From positions 1-61,599 of the forward strand of contig CAZUXY010000025.1 in the NCBI GenBank assembly GCA_964624235.1: a stretch of DNA of 61,599 nucleotides, in the 5' to 3' direction. Made by a program: the position numbers and the translations under genes. Shown piece by piece: positions 1-8,298 of this stretch. Source of the stretch: CAZUXY01 sp964624235. Lineage in GTDB: Bacteria; Spirochaetota; UBA4802; UBA5368. Within the stretch, counting starts at the first letter, position 1. The number at the start of each line of letters is the position of its first letter. The notes under the pieces are model-generated. The model was not told where the DNA came from and did no database searches. It saw only the letters and a program-made list of their open reading frames with translations.

Positions 1-1164
1 AATCCCACGATCGGGCAAAACCAGAGCCAGACACCTTTCAGCTTGAATGTCGAACGCGCGTAGTGCCCGGGGTACTGTCTGGGCAGATGGATTGAAGCGA
101 TGAGCACCGGAAAGAATATAATTATTCCGCCGAGTGCCGCATACGACGCGAAAGTCTCCAGGGAAAAGCCCGAGAGTATCCCCGCTATTGAGACGATCCA
201 TATACACAGGAGGAGGACATGGGCCGTACCGAACCNNNNNNNNNNGTGGTAAAATACCGTCGTTGATGATAATCAACAGCGACTTGGTACCTACGATAAA
301 AAGAGCGTTCAGGGTGGTAGTAAGGGCCAGGATGGCCCCCCCGATCATGAAAAAAGCCGTCCCGCCGGCCGGCAGTATGGAGGTGCACACTTCGATAAGG
401 GGTTCTTGTTTTCCTTCCAGCGCCGTCCAGGGAAAACATCCCACCACGGTGAAGGCCACCAGCAGGTAGACCACGGTAATGATGGGGAACGCTATGAAGA
501 GCGCACGGGGAATCACTTTCCCGGGATTTTTAATCTCACCGCCCAGTTCAATGATACCATTTGAGCCGAAATACGTGAAAGTTAGCAGCGCGGTTCCCAG
601 CAACACGCTCCCTGTCCCCTTTTGCAAAAATCCCTCGAAATGCGCTGTGTCGAGATGGGTAATACCGCTGCCTCCGAAGTAGAACAGCGCCGCCAGCAGC
701 ACGACCACCATCAGGCCCTGCACCTGGGCCGCCAGTTTGATACCCAGAATGTTTATGATAAGAAAAAAGCTCACCAGTGCTATCGCGAAGAGTTCAGGCG
801 ACATCCGGGGAAAAAAGTACTGCATATAACGGGCACAGGCGAGACTGTACAGCGGGATCTGTCCCAGAAACGTGGCCAGCACGTATACCCATATGCCCAC
901 AAAGGCCAATCCGGGTGATACCATACGGCTGGGATATTTATAATTTCCTCCCGTGGAAGGTACCGCCGAACCCAGCATGGCCAGCGGCAGCATCATAATG
1001 AATACAGGGATCACCGCCAGCGCGAATGCCAGAGGGAGTGCGGGCCCGGTTATCTTCAGCACAATGCCGGTGAAAACGAAAATTCCGCCGCCGATCGTAA
1101 ACCCGATGGCGATAAAGGACACTTCGGGAAGCCCCAGAACCCTTTTCAAACCGTTTATCGCCAT
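1..1164 (-). CDS. APC-superfamily amino acid permease, C-terminus cut off by window edge and interrupted by an assembly gap
   Basis: Integral inner-membrane transporter of the amino acid-polyamine-organocation type. Reading the minus strand from ATG 1164 gives a short N-terminus, then FIAIGFTIGGGIFVFTG (the glycine-rich TM1 signature of APC transporters), a string of hydrophobic helices, and the conserved stretch FTYFGSNGIIELGGEIKNPG (TM6 and the following loop). The frame is open to the ten-N gap at 236-245. Beyond the gap the protein resumes as FGTAHVLLL and runs to the window edge, about 345 to 380 residues in all. A TGA lies one codon before the ATG, so the start cannot be further upstream. 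Substrate cannot be told from sequence. No strong ribosome-binding site immediately precedes the start. Confidence 0.88.
   Translation of the reverse strand, partial: MAINGLKRVLGLPEVSFIAIGFTIGGGIFVFTGIVLKITGPALPLAFALAVIPVFIMMLPLAMLGSAVPSTGGNYKYPSRMVSPGLAFVGIWVYVLATFLGQIPLYSLACARYMQYFFPRMSPELFAIALVSFFLIINILGIKLAAQVQGLMVVVLLAALFYFGGSGITHLDTAHFEGFLQKGTGSVLLGTALLTFTYFGSNGIIELGGEIKNPGKVIPRALFIAFPIITVVYLLVAFTVVGCFPWTALEGKQEPLIEVCTSILPAGGTAFFMIGGAILALTTTLNALFIVGTKSLLIIINDGILPXXXXVRYGPCPPPVYMDRLNSGDTLGLFPGDFRVVCGTRRNNYILSGAHRFNPSAQTVPRALRAFDIQAERCLALVLPDRGI
236..245. other. assembly gap (10 N) inside the permease gene
   Basis: Ten N bases. The permease reads well on both sides, but the two halves are in different frames when the ten N are counted. 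Ten is therefore a placeholder, and the true gap should be a multiple of three bases. Confidence 0.95.
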
Positions 1165-1167
1165 GGC

Positions 1168-1266
1168 TCAGATATACCTGTTTCCCTTACAGCAGTCTGT
1201 TGCCGACATACTGGATACCCAGTCGCATGCCTTCGGAGTATGGTGCAATGCGTTTCCCCTCTTCAT
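1168..1266 (-). CDS. possible 32-residue leader ORF in front of the permease
   Basis: ATG at 1266 follows an excellent Shine-Dalgarno (GGAGG at 1276-1280, 9 bases away). The ORF ends with TGA three bases before the permease ATG and is in the same frame, so terminating ribosomes could restart on the permease. The peptide is basic and contains three cysteines but matches nothing I know. In another frame the same DNA reads KRIAPYSEGMRLGIQYV before a TAA at 1187-1189, which looks more protein-like, so an indel or remnant is also possible. The ribosome-binding site is the solid part and the peptide is speculative. The rest of 1267-1572 shows nothing I can assign. Confidence 0.25.
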   Translation of the reverse strand: MKRGNALHHTPKACDWVSSMSATDCCKGNRYI

Positions 1267-1572
1267 ATTATCCTGCCTCCTTTCTTCTGCATGAGCAGAT
1301 GATCTGCTTATCGCTTTACGGTCTGGTAACGGTGACCACACAGGAACACATCCCGTCACAATAACTGTTCCCGGGAATCATGTCCCCGTTCGAACATCAT
1401 CACGCTCATACCCCTTCGGTGTGTACAACGCCGCCTTTACCGGAACCCACTATGTGGACATTGTCTGTTAAGGTTATAACCCGCGCCAATGGAACAACCC
1501 GCCATCCTCTCCCTGGATGGACTACAGGTATTCAGGGAAAATTGTATTCTTTATACTATAAGGAGGAAACAA

Positions 1573-1833
1573 ATGTCAAAGCATAATCGGGAAAACACGG
1601 TCAATACGTCCCATGCATCCTGGGGCCCCCGTTATTGTTCATGCAGTACTGCCTGTCCCGATGATACTGCAGGTGCCGGTCCGCTGCACCTCGAATCAGA
1701 AAAATCCATAATATCGACACGCCTGCCATACCATTACGGTATTTCTTTAACGTCATGCGGCTGCTTTCTTTGGCAGGCACCCGGTAGACACATCAGCCTT
1801 TACCGGGAAGGTAACGCTCGGAAATGGCCCTGA
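1573..1833 (+). CDS. possible small Cys-containing protein, unknown
   Basis: An 86-codon ORF whose ATG is preceded by a near-perfect Shine-Dalgarno (AGGAGG at 1561-1566, 6 bases away). A TATACT-like -10 lies just upstream, at about 1551-1556. It contains a CSCSTAC cluster and a later SCGC, with no signal peptide, membrane segment or family resemblance. Its end overlaps the end of the convergent gene at 1793 by 41 bases, which lowers its credibility. The ribosome-binding site is the main reason to list it. Confidence 0.25.
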   Translation: MSKHNRENTVNTSHASWGPRYCSCSTACPDDTAGAGPLHLESEKSIISTRLPYHYGISLTSCGCFLWQAPGRHISLYREGNARKWP

Positions 1834-2338
1834 ACATGCTCCTGAGGGCCAGATCCGCTGAGTCGCTTATTCCCGTATCTATCAGGACATCCTTTCGAAA
1901 CCGGGAAAACCATCCGTAAAGGTTCCTTGCTCCCTCATCAGCGCTGCCCGCCGCCTGACACAGCGCCGCAAGTTTACGCATCTCTTCCCGGGTAAAAAAA
2001 TTCCTCGCGTTGTTTATCACCAGTATAAAATGCCGCAGGTCATCGGCCTCAACGACTTCAATGGTTCTTTTATCGAAGACCGGTGCGGGGGCGGATGTCT
2101 TTTTCTGGGAAGAGATTTTTATCCTTTCTTCATTCAACCTACGGACCTTCATATTGTGCAAAAGCACTTCCGCCTGTTCCAGAAGGAATTGCACCCCGGC
2201 TTCATCCAGCTTTTTAACCACCGCGTTCAGTTTCTTTGCCGTCTGGTTCCCCGGCGAACCTGCTTTCGGCGTCTTTATCGTCTTCGTTTTCACGCCGCTC
2301 TTTTTTGTTTTCTTACTTACCGTTTTTGTTTTTCGCAT
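1793..2338 (-). CDS. Lys-rich hypothetical protein
   Basis: 181 residues and not recognised. The first 35 or so are a lysine/threonine-rich, probably disordered tail. The remainder is predicted mostly helical, including a segment on accumulating arginines and hydrophobics (residues 40-75) and a second unit from about 100 to 175. No signal peptide or membrane segment. The ATG lies inside the 3' end of the upstream NlpC/P60 gene (22-base overlap), with GGGAGAG a few bases before it, so it is very likely co-translated with that gene. A nucleic-acid or cell-wall-associated role would be a guess. Confidence 0.7.
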   Translation of the reverse strand: MRKTKTVSKKTKKSGVKTKTIKTPKAGSPGNQTAKKLNAVVKKLDEAGVQFLLEQAEVLLHNMKVRRLNEERIKISSQKKTSAPAPVFDKRTIEVVEADDLRHFILVINNARNFFTREEMRKLAALCQAAGSADEGARNLYGWFSRFRKDVLIDTGISDSADLALRSMFRAISERYLPGKG

Positions 2339-2832
2339 TTTCTTTTCTCTCCCTGCACATTCAAATAGGTTGCTGCCCCGCTGAATCTTCTGCTCCAGTA
2401 TGAAGCGTCCAGGCTGCCGATGGACACGCTCTTGCCCGAACTTGGCGCATGGATGAATTTTCTTTCACCAAGGTAAATACCCACATGGGAGATCCTCCTG
2501 CCCGAGACCGTAAAAAAAAGAAGGTCCCCCGGCTTCGCTTTGTCCATGGTCACGGGATACCCGGCGCAGTATTGTGCTTCCGAGGTACGGGGAATATGTA
2601 TCCCGTGCCGCATATACACAAAACGCACAAAACCGGAGCAGTCGAAGCCCGCGCTGCCGGTACCTCCGTAATTATATCGCACCCCCAGGTACTTCATTGC
2701 GGTATTAACTATATCGGTCCCCGCCGGCATGCGTCTGGCGACCGCGGGCACGCGAAAACCCTCGACGCCCGCAAACAGCAAAGACGCGACAGGGAACAGA
2801 TATCCGATACGCCTCAATGCCGCCTTACTCAT
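2317..2832 (-). CDS. NlpC/P60-family cell-wall hydrolase, exported
   Basis: Cysteine peptidase of the NlpC/P60 fold, expected to cut peptidoglycan peptides (typically gamma-D-Glu-diaminopimelate bonds) in the periplasm. It has an N-terminal hydrophobic signal-like segment, then the domain: FDCSGFVRFVY carries the catalytic Cys, RISHVGIYLG the His, and FIHAP the third polar residue. About 171 residues from ATG 2832, which is the usual size of a single-domain enzyme. I prefer this ATG over one eleven codons earlier because it overlaps the end of the preceding DoxX-like gene by 8 bases, a coupling arrangement. It is the second gene of a three-gene minus operon (3229 to 1793). Confidence 0.88.
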   Translation of the reverse strand: MSKAALRRIGYLFPVASLLFAGVEGFRVPAVARRMPAGTDIVNTAMKYLGVRYNYGGTGSAGFDCSGFVRFVYMRHGIHIPRTSEAQYCAGYPVTMDKAKPGDLLFFTVSGRRISHVGIYLGERKFIHAPSSGKSVSIGSLDASYWSRRFSGAATYLNVQGEKRKCEKQKR

Positions 2833-3229
2833 ACACAAGGTATACAACATACAGTGCGGCGGCAATTACCATCTCGCAACTCAGCACCAGTATCCATGCG
2901 GCGAAGCTCGGTTCAAAAACCACCCCCCTGCTGCTGAGATTAATGCCCCATATAAACTTGGTGGCGGCGATCCTCAAGGCCCAGAAAATCAGCACCACCA
3001 GAACCGCTTTGGAAATGGTCTTTTTTTTCATAACGGTAAAGAGTCCGCCGATAAGGAGAATCCCGCACACAATCTCGACAATTCCGAATATCACTTCGAT
3101 ACCCACACGCCGGTCATTCAGTGAAAAAACACTTTCCTGTACGCCCGGTATAACGCCCATTATGCCCAGCAGCAGGAAAAAAATCCCCAGTGCCACCCTT
3201 AAAATTTTTATTGAAACGTATTTGGTCAT
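2825..3229 (-). CDS. DoxX/DUF4345-like four-helix membrane protein
   Basis: About 134 residues with four hydrophobic stretches (near residues 8-28, 43-65, 70-90 and 105-128), the usual layout of small DoxX-like inner-membrane proteins. The family assignment rests on size and topology only. Start taken at ATG 3229 because GAGGG stands 7 bases ahead, whereas a Met five codons earlier lies in front of that site. First gene of the operon with the NlpC/P60 hydrolase, so a role in envelope maintenance is possible. The 194 bases upstream to 3423 hold AT-rich DNA with no clear element. Confidence 0.65.
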   Translation of the reverse strand: MTKYVSIKILRVALGIFFLLLGIMGVIPGVQESVFSLNDRRVGIEVIFGIVEIVCGILLIGGLFTVMKKKTISKAVLVVLIFWALRIAATKFIWGINLSSRGVVFEPSFAAWILVLSCEMVIAAALYVVYLVYE

Positions 3230-3423
3230 GACGATACCCTCCACGAGGTGTTATACGAAACTGCATACATAAATACAAATCGCACGTAAATCACATAATA
3301 CTACTGAAGCAGCACCTTAAAGAGGTAATAATATTCCTTAAAACAACCGGAATCGTACTGATCTCACTTCATGGAACCGAAACCCAATGCAGTATCAACA
3401 GGGGAATACCTCCATGCTGAAGC

Positions 3424-4416
3424 TCACTTCGGTATAAAATCCCTGTCCCTTACCGGATCCATGGAAATTGCCCCGGCGGGACACACGGTGGCGCACAGAC
3501 CGCATCCGATACAGGTATCCCAAACTCCCGCGCCTCCCTCCTCGTCCAGTCTTATCGCACCTACCGGACATATCTCCGTGCAGGTACCGCACGAGGTGCA
3601 CAAGGCATCGTCCACAAGGGCCATAAAGCGGCTTGGCGAGAGCACGCCGCCGGTCTTGACGCTGGTTGCGAACCTGAGCATCTCGCAACAGCAGGTGCAG
3701 CAGTTGCAAATTACGTTGCTCTGTCCCGCACGGTTTTCAGTAAGATGTACCAGGCCGGCTTTTTCCGCTTTCCTGAGTATTTCCATGGCTTCCGCCGCGT
3801 CTATCTTCCTGCCGGTTCCCCTCTTAATGGCGTAATCGGCGCCCCTGTTCAGCTGCATGCATACGTTCACCGGAGCATTACATTTTTTCTGGGATTTACG
3901 GCATACGCAATCCACCACCGCTATGGAGTTCGCGTCGGTGACAAGCCGTGCGGCGTCCTCATATGCGAGCACCTGGTCTTTCGACTGGAGCGTATAGTTC
4001 ACCGGTATCACCCGCATAAAGGCTGGCATCTTCGCGGTGGTGATAAGCTCAAGCAGGGAGGGATACTCGGTCTCCATGAATTCCACCCACAGGGCGACCA
4101 TCTCATCGGGCGCCTCCTTCCAGAGCAGGGTCGCGTCATGAAACTGGACCACATGGCGGGGCATACGGTAATACAATACACCGTCTTTCATCTGTTCGAA
4201 AACCACCCCGCGATTAAAAAGCGCGTCCAGTACAGATGCCACCTGTTCATCGCTCATATTGAAACGACCGGCCAGTTCTTCCGCTGTTGCGGGCATCGCA
4301 TCGAGCAGGCGTGCTTCATCCTCGCCACACAGGAGTTTCCAGATTTTCGGCAGGATCATGGAATTCTCCATAAAGAGCTTTCGGGAAAGCTCTTTATAAA
4401 TACTCTCACCTTCCAT
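3424..4416 (-). CDS. iron-sulfur protein: winged-helix-like N-terminus, Cys-rich middle, 2x[4Fe-4S] ferredoxin C-terminus
   Basis: 330 residues. Residues 20-90 look like a winged helix (helix-turn-helix-like ELAGRFNMSDEQVASVLDAL followed by a VFEQ...LYYRM wing). Residues 170-186 hold DCVCRKSQKKC and a further Cys. Residues 237-244 hold the dense cluster ICNCCTCCC. Two classic ferredoxin motifs follow, CTSCGTCTEICP (273-284) and CIGCGLCATVCP (302-313). This suggests two cubane clusters plus one or more extra metal sites. Proteins of this layout occur in anaerobes as redox or sensing proteins, but the partner is unknown. AGGAGA lies 6 bases before the ATG. It stands apart from its neighbours and is followed only by the DoxX operon. 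Confidence 0.8.
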   Translation of the reverse strand: MEGESIYKELSRKLFMENSMILPKIWKLLCGEDEARLLDAMPATAEELAGRFNMSDEQVASVLDALFNRGVVFEQMKDGVLYYRMPRHVVQFHDATLLWKEAPDEMVALWVEFMETEYPSLLELITTAKMPAFMRVIPVNYTLQSKDQVLAYEDAARLVTDANSIAVVDCVCRKSQKKCNAPVNVCMQLNRGADYAIKRGTGRKIDAAEAMEILRKAEKAGLVHLTENRAGQSNVICNCCTCCCEMLRFATSVKTGGVLSPSRFMALVDDALCTSCGTCTEICPVGAIRLDEEGGAGVWDTCIGCGLCATVCPAGAISMDPVRDRDFIPK

Positions 4417-4535
4417 AGGTCTTCTCCTTATTGATCAAAGGCATAACAGCCGGGACCCGTCCCAAGAGTACGCGCAGGCCGGCAAGGTGCCGTCCATGCA
4501 CTCCCACGCATTCGGGCACCGTCTTCCGCGTAACA

Positions 4536-5798
4536 TCATTCCATCTCGTCTATCATCAGTGGGAACAGCGCCTCGGCCATAACGCAGCTTTTTACATTCT
4601 TTCCCGTATGGTCTTTTACGTCATGAATCAGAAACACGCCATTGTGTTTTCTGATTATGTTATCCACCACCGTCAGCCCCAGTCCGAATCCGAACTTCTC
4701 TATTTTTGCCGCCGATTCGTCAGGTGGGAGCAGCCGAAAAAAAGGCTCCATAACCAGTTTTTCATAGTCCCGGGGGATTCCTCCGTAAGGTTCCTCAGGT
4801 ACGTCGTTTTTAACCGACAGCCACAGGTAACCCTCACTGATATGGGTAAAGATATTAATGGTGCTCCCGGGTATTGAATATTTATAGGCATTGATGGCAA
4901 GCTCCTCAATCATCAATCCTACCTTTTCCATGTTCAGCTCGAGACGGCAATTGACCTTCATCTCTGGCAGGGTGATTCTCAGGTCCTTGCTTTTAAAATA
5001 GGGTTCCACAATGGAAAACATTCCGGGCAGCTGTACAACGAGATCGGCGGCGGTGGTTTTCGTGAGTGTAAAATCATGTTCCATAATGCCGGTAACCGCC
5101 CGCAGCCCGTCGAGCTGATTACGGCAATAGAGGTTGTTCTCTAGCAGCATTCCCATGATGTCCTTACTCACAGAATACGTATCACCCTGATCTACCAGCA
5201 TATTCTGCAGAAGGTCTATCAGCGAAACCAGTGTTCCGAAACCGGCTCCCTGTGAGAGAGAGGTTTTCAGGTTGTATATCGATTTCGTGCCCGAGTAGTC
5301 ACGGTCGACCACCCTTCGGCTTTCCTTGTAGTTAAGCCACTCAATCTGGTTCCGTATCTTCAATCCGGCGTGCAGGCTGGTGTTCTTTTCGTTTTCCTTG
5401 AGTTTATAATATTCCAGTGCTTTATAGAGCGAGTTCTGAAACATCTCGGGATCAATAGGCTTAATGATATAATCGAACACTCCCATTTTCATGATATCAA
5501 TCACGTTTTTTGATGAATCCAGTGCGCTCTCTACAAGTATGACCGCATCGGGTATTTTCTTCTTCAGGTGTGAAATAAGGGTTTTTCCGTCCATAACCGG
5601 CATCATTATATCCACGATATAAATCGAAAACTGCTTTTCATCAAGCAGTTTCAGCGCGACCTCGCCGTTCTCCGCCACAGCCGAAGGCAGATCCATGCTT
5701 TTGCAGATCCCCTGCAGAAGAACCTGCGTCTCTTTAGTGTCTTCAACAATCAGTATGGGATGCTGGGCGGCGTAGGTGATTTTTTTAAGAGGTGCCAT
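4536..5798 (-). CDS. receiver domain fused to histidine-kinase-type ATPase domain, no obvious phospho-His
   Basis: About 420 residues. The N-terminal receiver (residues 10-130) has a proper acidic pocket (VEDTKE), phospho-Asp in IYIVDIMMPVMDG and the Lys in IIKPI. After a helical linker, a segment SLSQGAGFGTLVSLIDLL sits where a DHp helix would be but lacks the His. A GHKL ATPase domain follows, with N-box EELAINAYKY and G-box GFGLGLTVVDNIIRKHNG. ATG 5798 is chosen because GGGGGA lies 7 bases upstream; the alternative is a TTG five codons earlier. Last gene of the minus-strand signalling block, 35 bases after the hybrid kinase gene. Probably an output adaptor or pseudokinase driven by its receiver. 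Confidence 0.82.
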   Translation of the reverse strand: MAPLKKITYAAQHPILIVEDTKETQVLLQGICKSMDLPSAVAENGEVALKLLDEKQFSIYIVDIMMPVMDGKTLISHLKKKIPDAVILVESALDSSKNVIDIMKMGVFDYIIKPIDPEMFQNSLYKALEYYKLKENEKNTSLHAGLKIRNQIEWLNYKESRRVVDRDYSGTKSIYNLKTSLSQGAGFGTLVSLIDLLQNMLVDQGDTYSVSKDIMGMLLENNLYCRNQLDGLRAVTGIMEHDFTLTKTTAADLVVQLPGMFSIVEPYFKSKDLRITLPEMKVNCRLELNMEKVGLMIEELAINAYKYSIPGSTINIFTHISEGYLWLSVKNDVPEEPYGGIPRDYEKLVMEPFFRLLPPDESAAKIEKFGFGLGLTVVDNIIRKHNGVFLIHDVKDHTGKNVKSCVMAEALFPLMIDEME

Positions 5799-5833
5799 GT
5801 CATTATCCCCCAAGTATGGTTTTAACCTGTATT

Positions 5834-7411
5834 TTATACTTTCTCTTCTGCGTCAGCAACAGGCAGCGATACGGTGAAAGTACTGCCCTTTCCGATACTA
5901 CTGCTCACCCTGATAGTACCGCCATGCGCCTCGACCAGCTTTTTGGCAATAGTAAGCCCCAGACCTGTGCCGGCGGTGTTCCGGTTAAGCTCCGCGTTCA
6001 CCTGGGTAAACTTATCGAAAATCAAATCCAGATGATTCTCATGTATCCCGACGCCGGTGTCCCTTACATCTATCTCCACAAATCCTCCGATCTCGCTGGA
6101 CATCACCGTTATTGAACCGCCCTGGTCGGTAAACTTTACCGCATTTGACAGGAGGTTCAAGAATATCTGCTGAAGCCGTTTATCTTCCCCCATCACCTCG
6201 AGTGTTTCAGGAGCCTTCCAGTCCAGCGCAAGACGGATGTTTTTCTCTTTCGAAAGGACAGCAACGATACCTATACAGGATTCCATGACCTTTAAGATAT
6301 TCTGCGGTGCCGCGTTCATCTCCAGCCTTCCGGCTTCAATTTTTGAAAGGTCCAGTATATCGTTGATTATGTCCAGCAGATGGACACCGGATGATATCAC
6401 ATTATCCAGATACATGCGGAAATCATCATTCTCTGCCTGCATTCTCATGAGTTTGGACAGCCCTATAATTGAATTAAGCGGAGTTTTCAACTCATGGCTC
6501 ATGTTCGCCAGAAATTCGCTCTTGGCCCTGTTGGCAGACTCGGCCATTTCCTTGGCTTTCTGGAGATGACGGTTCGCCAGTGCCAGTTCAAACGTCCGTT
6601 CATCCACCATTTCTTCGAGGTGTATCTGGTAATTGCGTAATTCATGCTCGGCTCTGATCCTTGCTGATATGTCCTGAACCGCGAGCACACCGCCGATCGC
6701 GCTCCTGTGTTCATCCGGAATTATCGAAGCGGTGAACTCTATGTATTTTCTGACACCCGCGCGGTCTATAAAAAAGAAATCCTCTCTGCTGTGAAGATTG
6801 TGTTTACCGGAAACTCGTTTGTTTTTGTAGAATACTGAACCGTCGTTTTCCACGTTGATTTTCAGTACATCCACCAGCGCCCTGTTCAGTGCCTCGTCAA
6901 ACGACCAGCCGGTAAGCCTTTCTGCGGCGGTATTCAGGTATTTAATTCTGCCGTCCATATCGGTGGCGATTACGGCTTCAGCTATGCTTTTCAGTGTGGT
7001 CGCGAACCACCGCTCACTCTCCTTCAGGCGGCATTCCATTTCATGTTTGTAGAGCGCGATCTCCAGCGCTATTCTCAGGTCGCGTTCGTTGAAAGGCTTG
7101 AGCACATAACCATAGGGCTCGGTAAGTTTCGCTTTCTGTATAGTTTCTTCATCGGCCAGGGCGGTCAGAAAAACCACGGGTAAATTATGGCTTTTTCTTA
7201 TCTCATTCGCGGTGGCGATGCCGTCGATCTCCCCCGCCAGCATCAAGTCCATCAGAACAATATCCGGCCGTCGTTCCCGTATATGAATAATTGCCTGTTC
7301 CCCGCTGGTGACGACTCCGGTTATCCCATACTCCATCTCTTCGAGTATGGCCCGAATATCCCGCGCGACAATAGGCTCGTCCTCAACGATTAATATGCCC
7401 GGTTTAAGCAC
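5834..7411 (-). CDS. hybrid sensor: receiver-PAS-histidine kinase
   Basis: Cytoplasmic two-component protein of 525 residues without membrane segments. Receiver (1-125): VEDEP acidic pair, phospho-Asp in IVLMDLMLAGEIDG, Lys in YVLKPF. PAS domain (about 130-265) ending in the usual DIS motif. A coiled linker with ERTFELALANRHLQ leads to HisKA with the canonical SEFLANMSHELKTPLNSIIG (phospho-His), then HATPase with N-box FLNLLSNAVKFT, DTGVGI and GTGLGLTIAKKLVEAHGG. All catalytic residues are present. Start is GTG 7411 just after an AGGA. Co-oriented with the kinase and NarL regulator upstream (162-base gap) and the receiver-ATPase gene downstream, so a phosphorelay among them is likely. Confidence 0.92.
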   Translation of the reverse strand: MLKPGILIVEDEPIVARDIRAILEEMEYGITGVVTSGEQAIIHIRERRPDIVLMDLMLAGEIDGIATANEIRKSHNLPVVFLTALADEETIQKAKLTEPYGYVLKPFNERDLRIALEIALYKHEMECRLKESERWFATTLKSIAEAVIATDMDGRIKYLNTAAERLTGWSFDEALNRALVDVLKINVENDGSVFYKNKRVSGKHNLHSREDFFFIDRAGVRKYIEFTASIIPDEHRSAIGGVLAVQDISARIRAEHELRNYQIHLEEMVDERTFELALANRHLQKAKEMAESANRAKSEFLANMSHELKTPLNSIIGLSKLMRMQAENDDFRMYLDNVISSGVHLLDIINDILDLSKIEAGRLEMNAAPQNILKVMESCIGIVAVLSKEKNIRLALDWKAPETLEVMGEDKRLQQIFLNLLSNAVKFTDQGGSITVMSSEIGGFVEIDVRDTGVGIHENHLDLIFDKFTQVNAELNRNTAGTGLGLTIAKKLVEAHGGTIRVSSSIGKGSTFTVSLPVADAEEKV

Positions 7412-7573
7412 ATCCTGTATCCATAATTAAGGGATTTCCCGAAGATGGACCACGCTCACCTTCTCCCGCATTTCACCGGCAACCAGAGATATTGTAGTTT
7501 CTGAAAGTGCCATGTCAATAAAGTGTTACGGTTCATGTTCTCGGGAGTGCATTTCGCGGACTGAGTGCCCTGT

Positions 7574-8239
7574 TCATTTCTTATGCACCCACTGTACGGC
7601 GTATCGGATAAGGTCGTTGCTGTTTTTCAGATCCAGCTTTCTCTTTATCCTGAGGCGATGCGTTTCAACGGTCTTGCTGCTGAGATTGAGTATACGCGCG
7701 ATTTCACCTGTTTTGTACCCTTCGCCTAACAGGTCAAGAATTTCCAACTCTCTGTCGGTGAGTGCATCCGGTGATGTAGGACGCTGGACGGTTCCTCCGT
7801 TCATCACCTTCTCTATCAGATTGGAGGTCACTTCACCGCTAAGGAATATCCTCCCCTCCCTCACCTGTCGTATAGCATCCACTATTCTCGATGTCATTTC
7901 ATTCTTCATAATGTATCCCCTGGCCCCCGCCCTTATGGCCCGTTCAGCATACATCGCTTCATCATGCATGGAAAGAACAAGCACCCTAACGTCCATAAAC
8001 CTGGACCTGATGGCCTTAATAAGGTCCAGCCCCGAACCGCCGCCGGAAAGGGATATATCCACTATCACGATGTCCGGTCGCGCCTTCTCGATCGCACGAA
8101 TCGCCGTATTCGCGCTGTGTGCCTTCCCCACCAGTTTCATATCTTTTTCCCTGGAAATCAACTGCTCGACGCCGTCACATACAATGGGATGGTCGTCCAC
8201 AATCATGATCCCGGTAGTTAAACTAGATGCGCTACCCAT
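7574..8239 (-). CDS. NarL/LuxR-family response regulator
   Basis: 221-residue DNA-binding regulator. Receiver domain (10-130) with the VDDHP pocket, phospho-Asp in DIVIVDISLSGG, SMHDE (Ser/Thr switch) and the Lys in YIMKNE. The C-terminal LuxR helix-turn-helix (157-215) has LTDRELEILDLLGEGYKTGEIA and LNLSSKTVETHR. GGAGGAGG lies just before the ATG. It directly follows the 1301-residue kinase gene, whose HisKA_3-type transmitter is the class that normally phosphorylates NarL-type regulators, so the two are almost certainly a pair. Targets unknown. Confidence 0.93.
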   Translation of the reverse strand: MGSASSLTTGIMIVDDHPIVCDGVEQLISREKDMKLVGKAHSANTAIRAIEKARPDIVIVDISLSGGGSGLDLIKAIRSRFMDVRVLVLSMHDEAMYAERAIRAGARGYIMKNEMTSRIVDAIRQVREGRIFLSGEVTSNLIEKVMNGGTVQRPTSPDALTDRELEILDLLGEGYKTGEIARILNLSSKTVETHRLRIKRKLDLKNSNDLIRYAVQWVHKK

Positions 8240-8298
8240 GGTTCCTCCTCCCTCAGGAATTGCCTGAATTATTGTAAGACAGCCAACACTGCCGTTCG

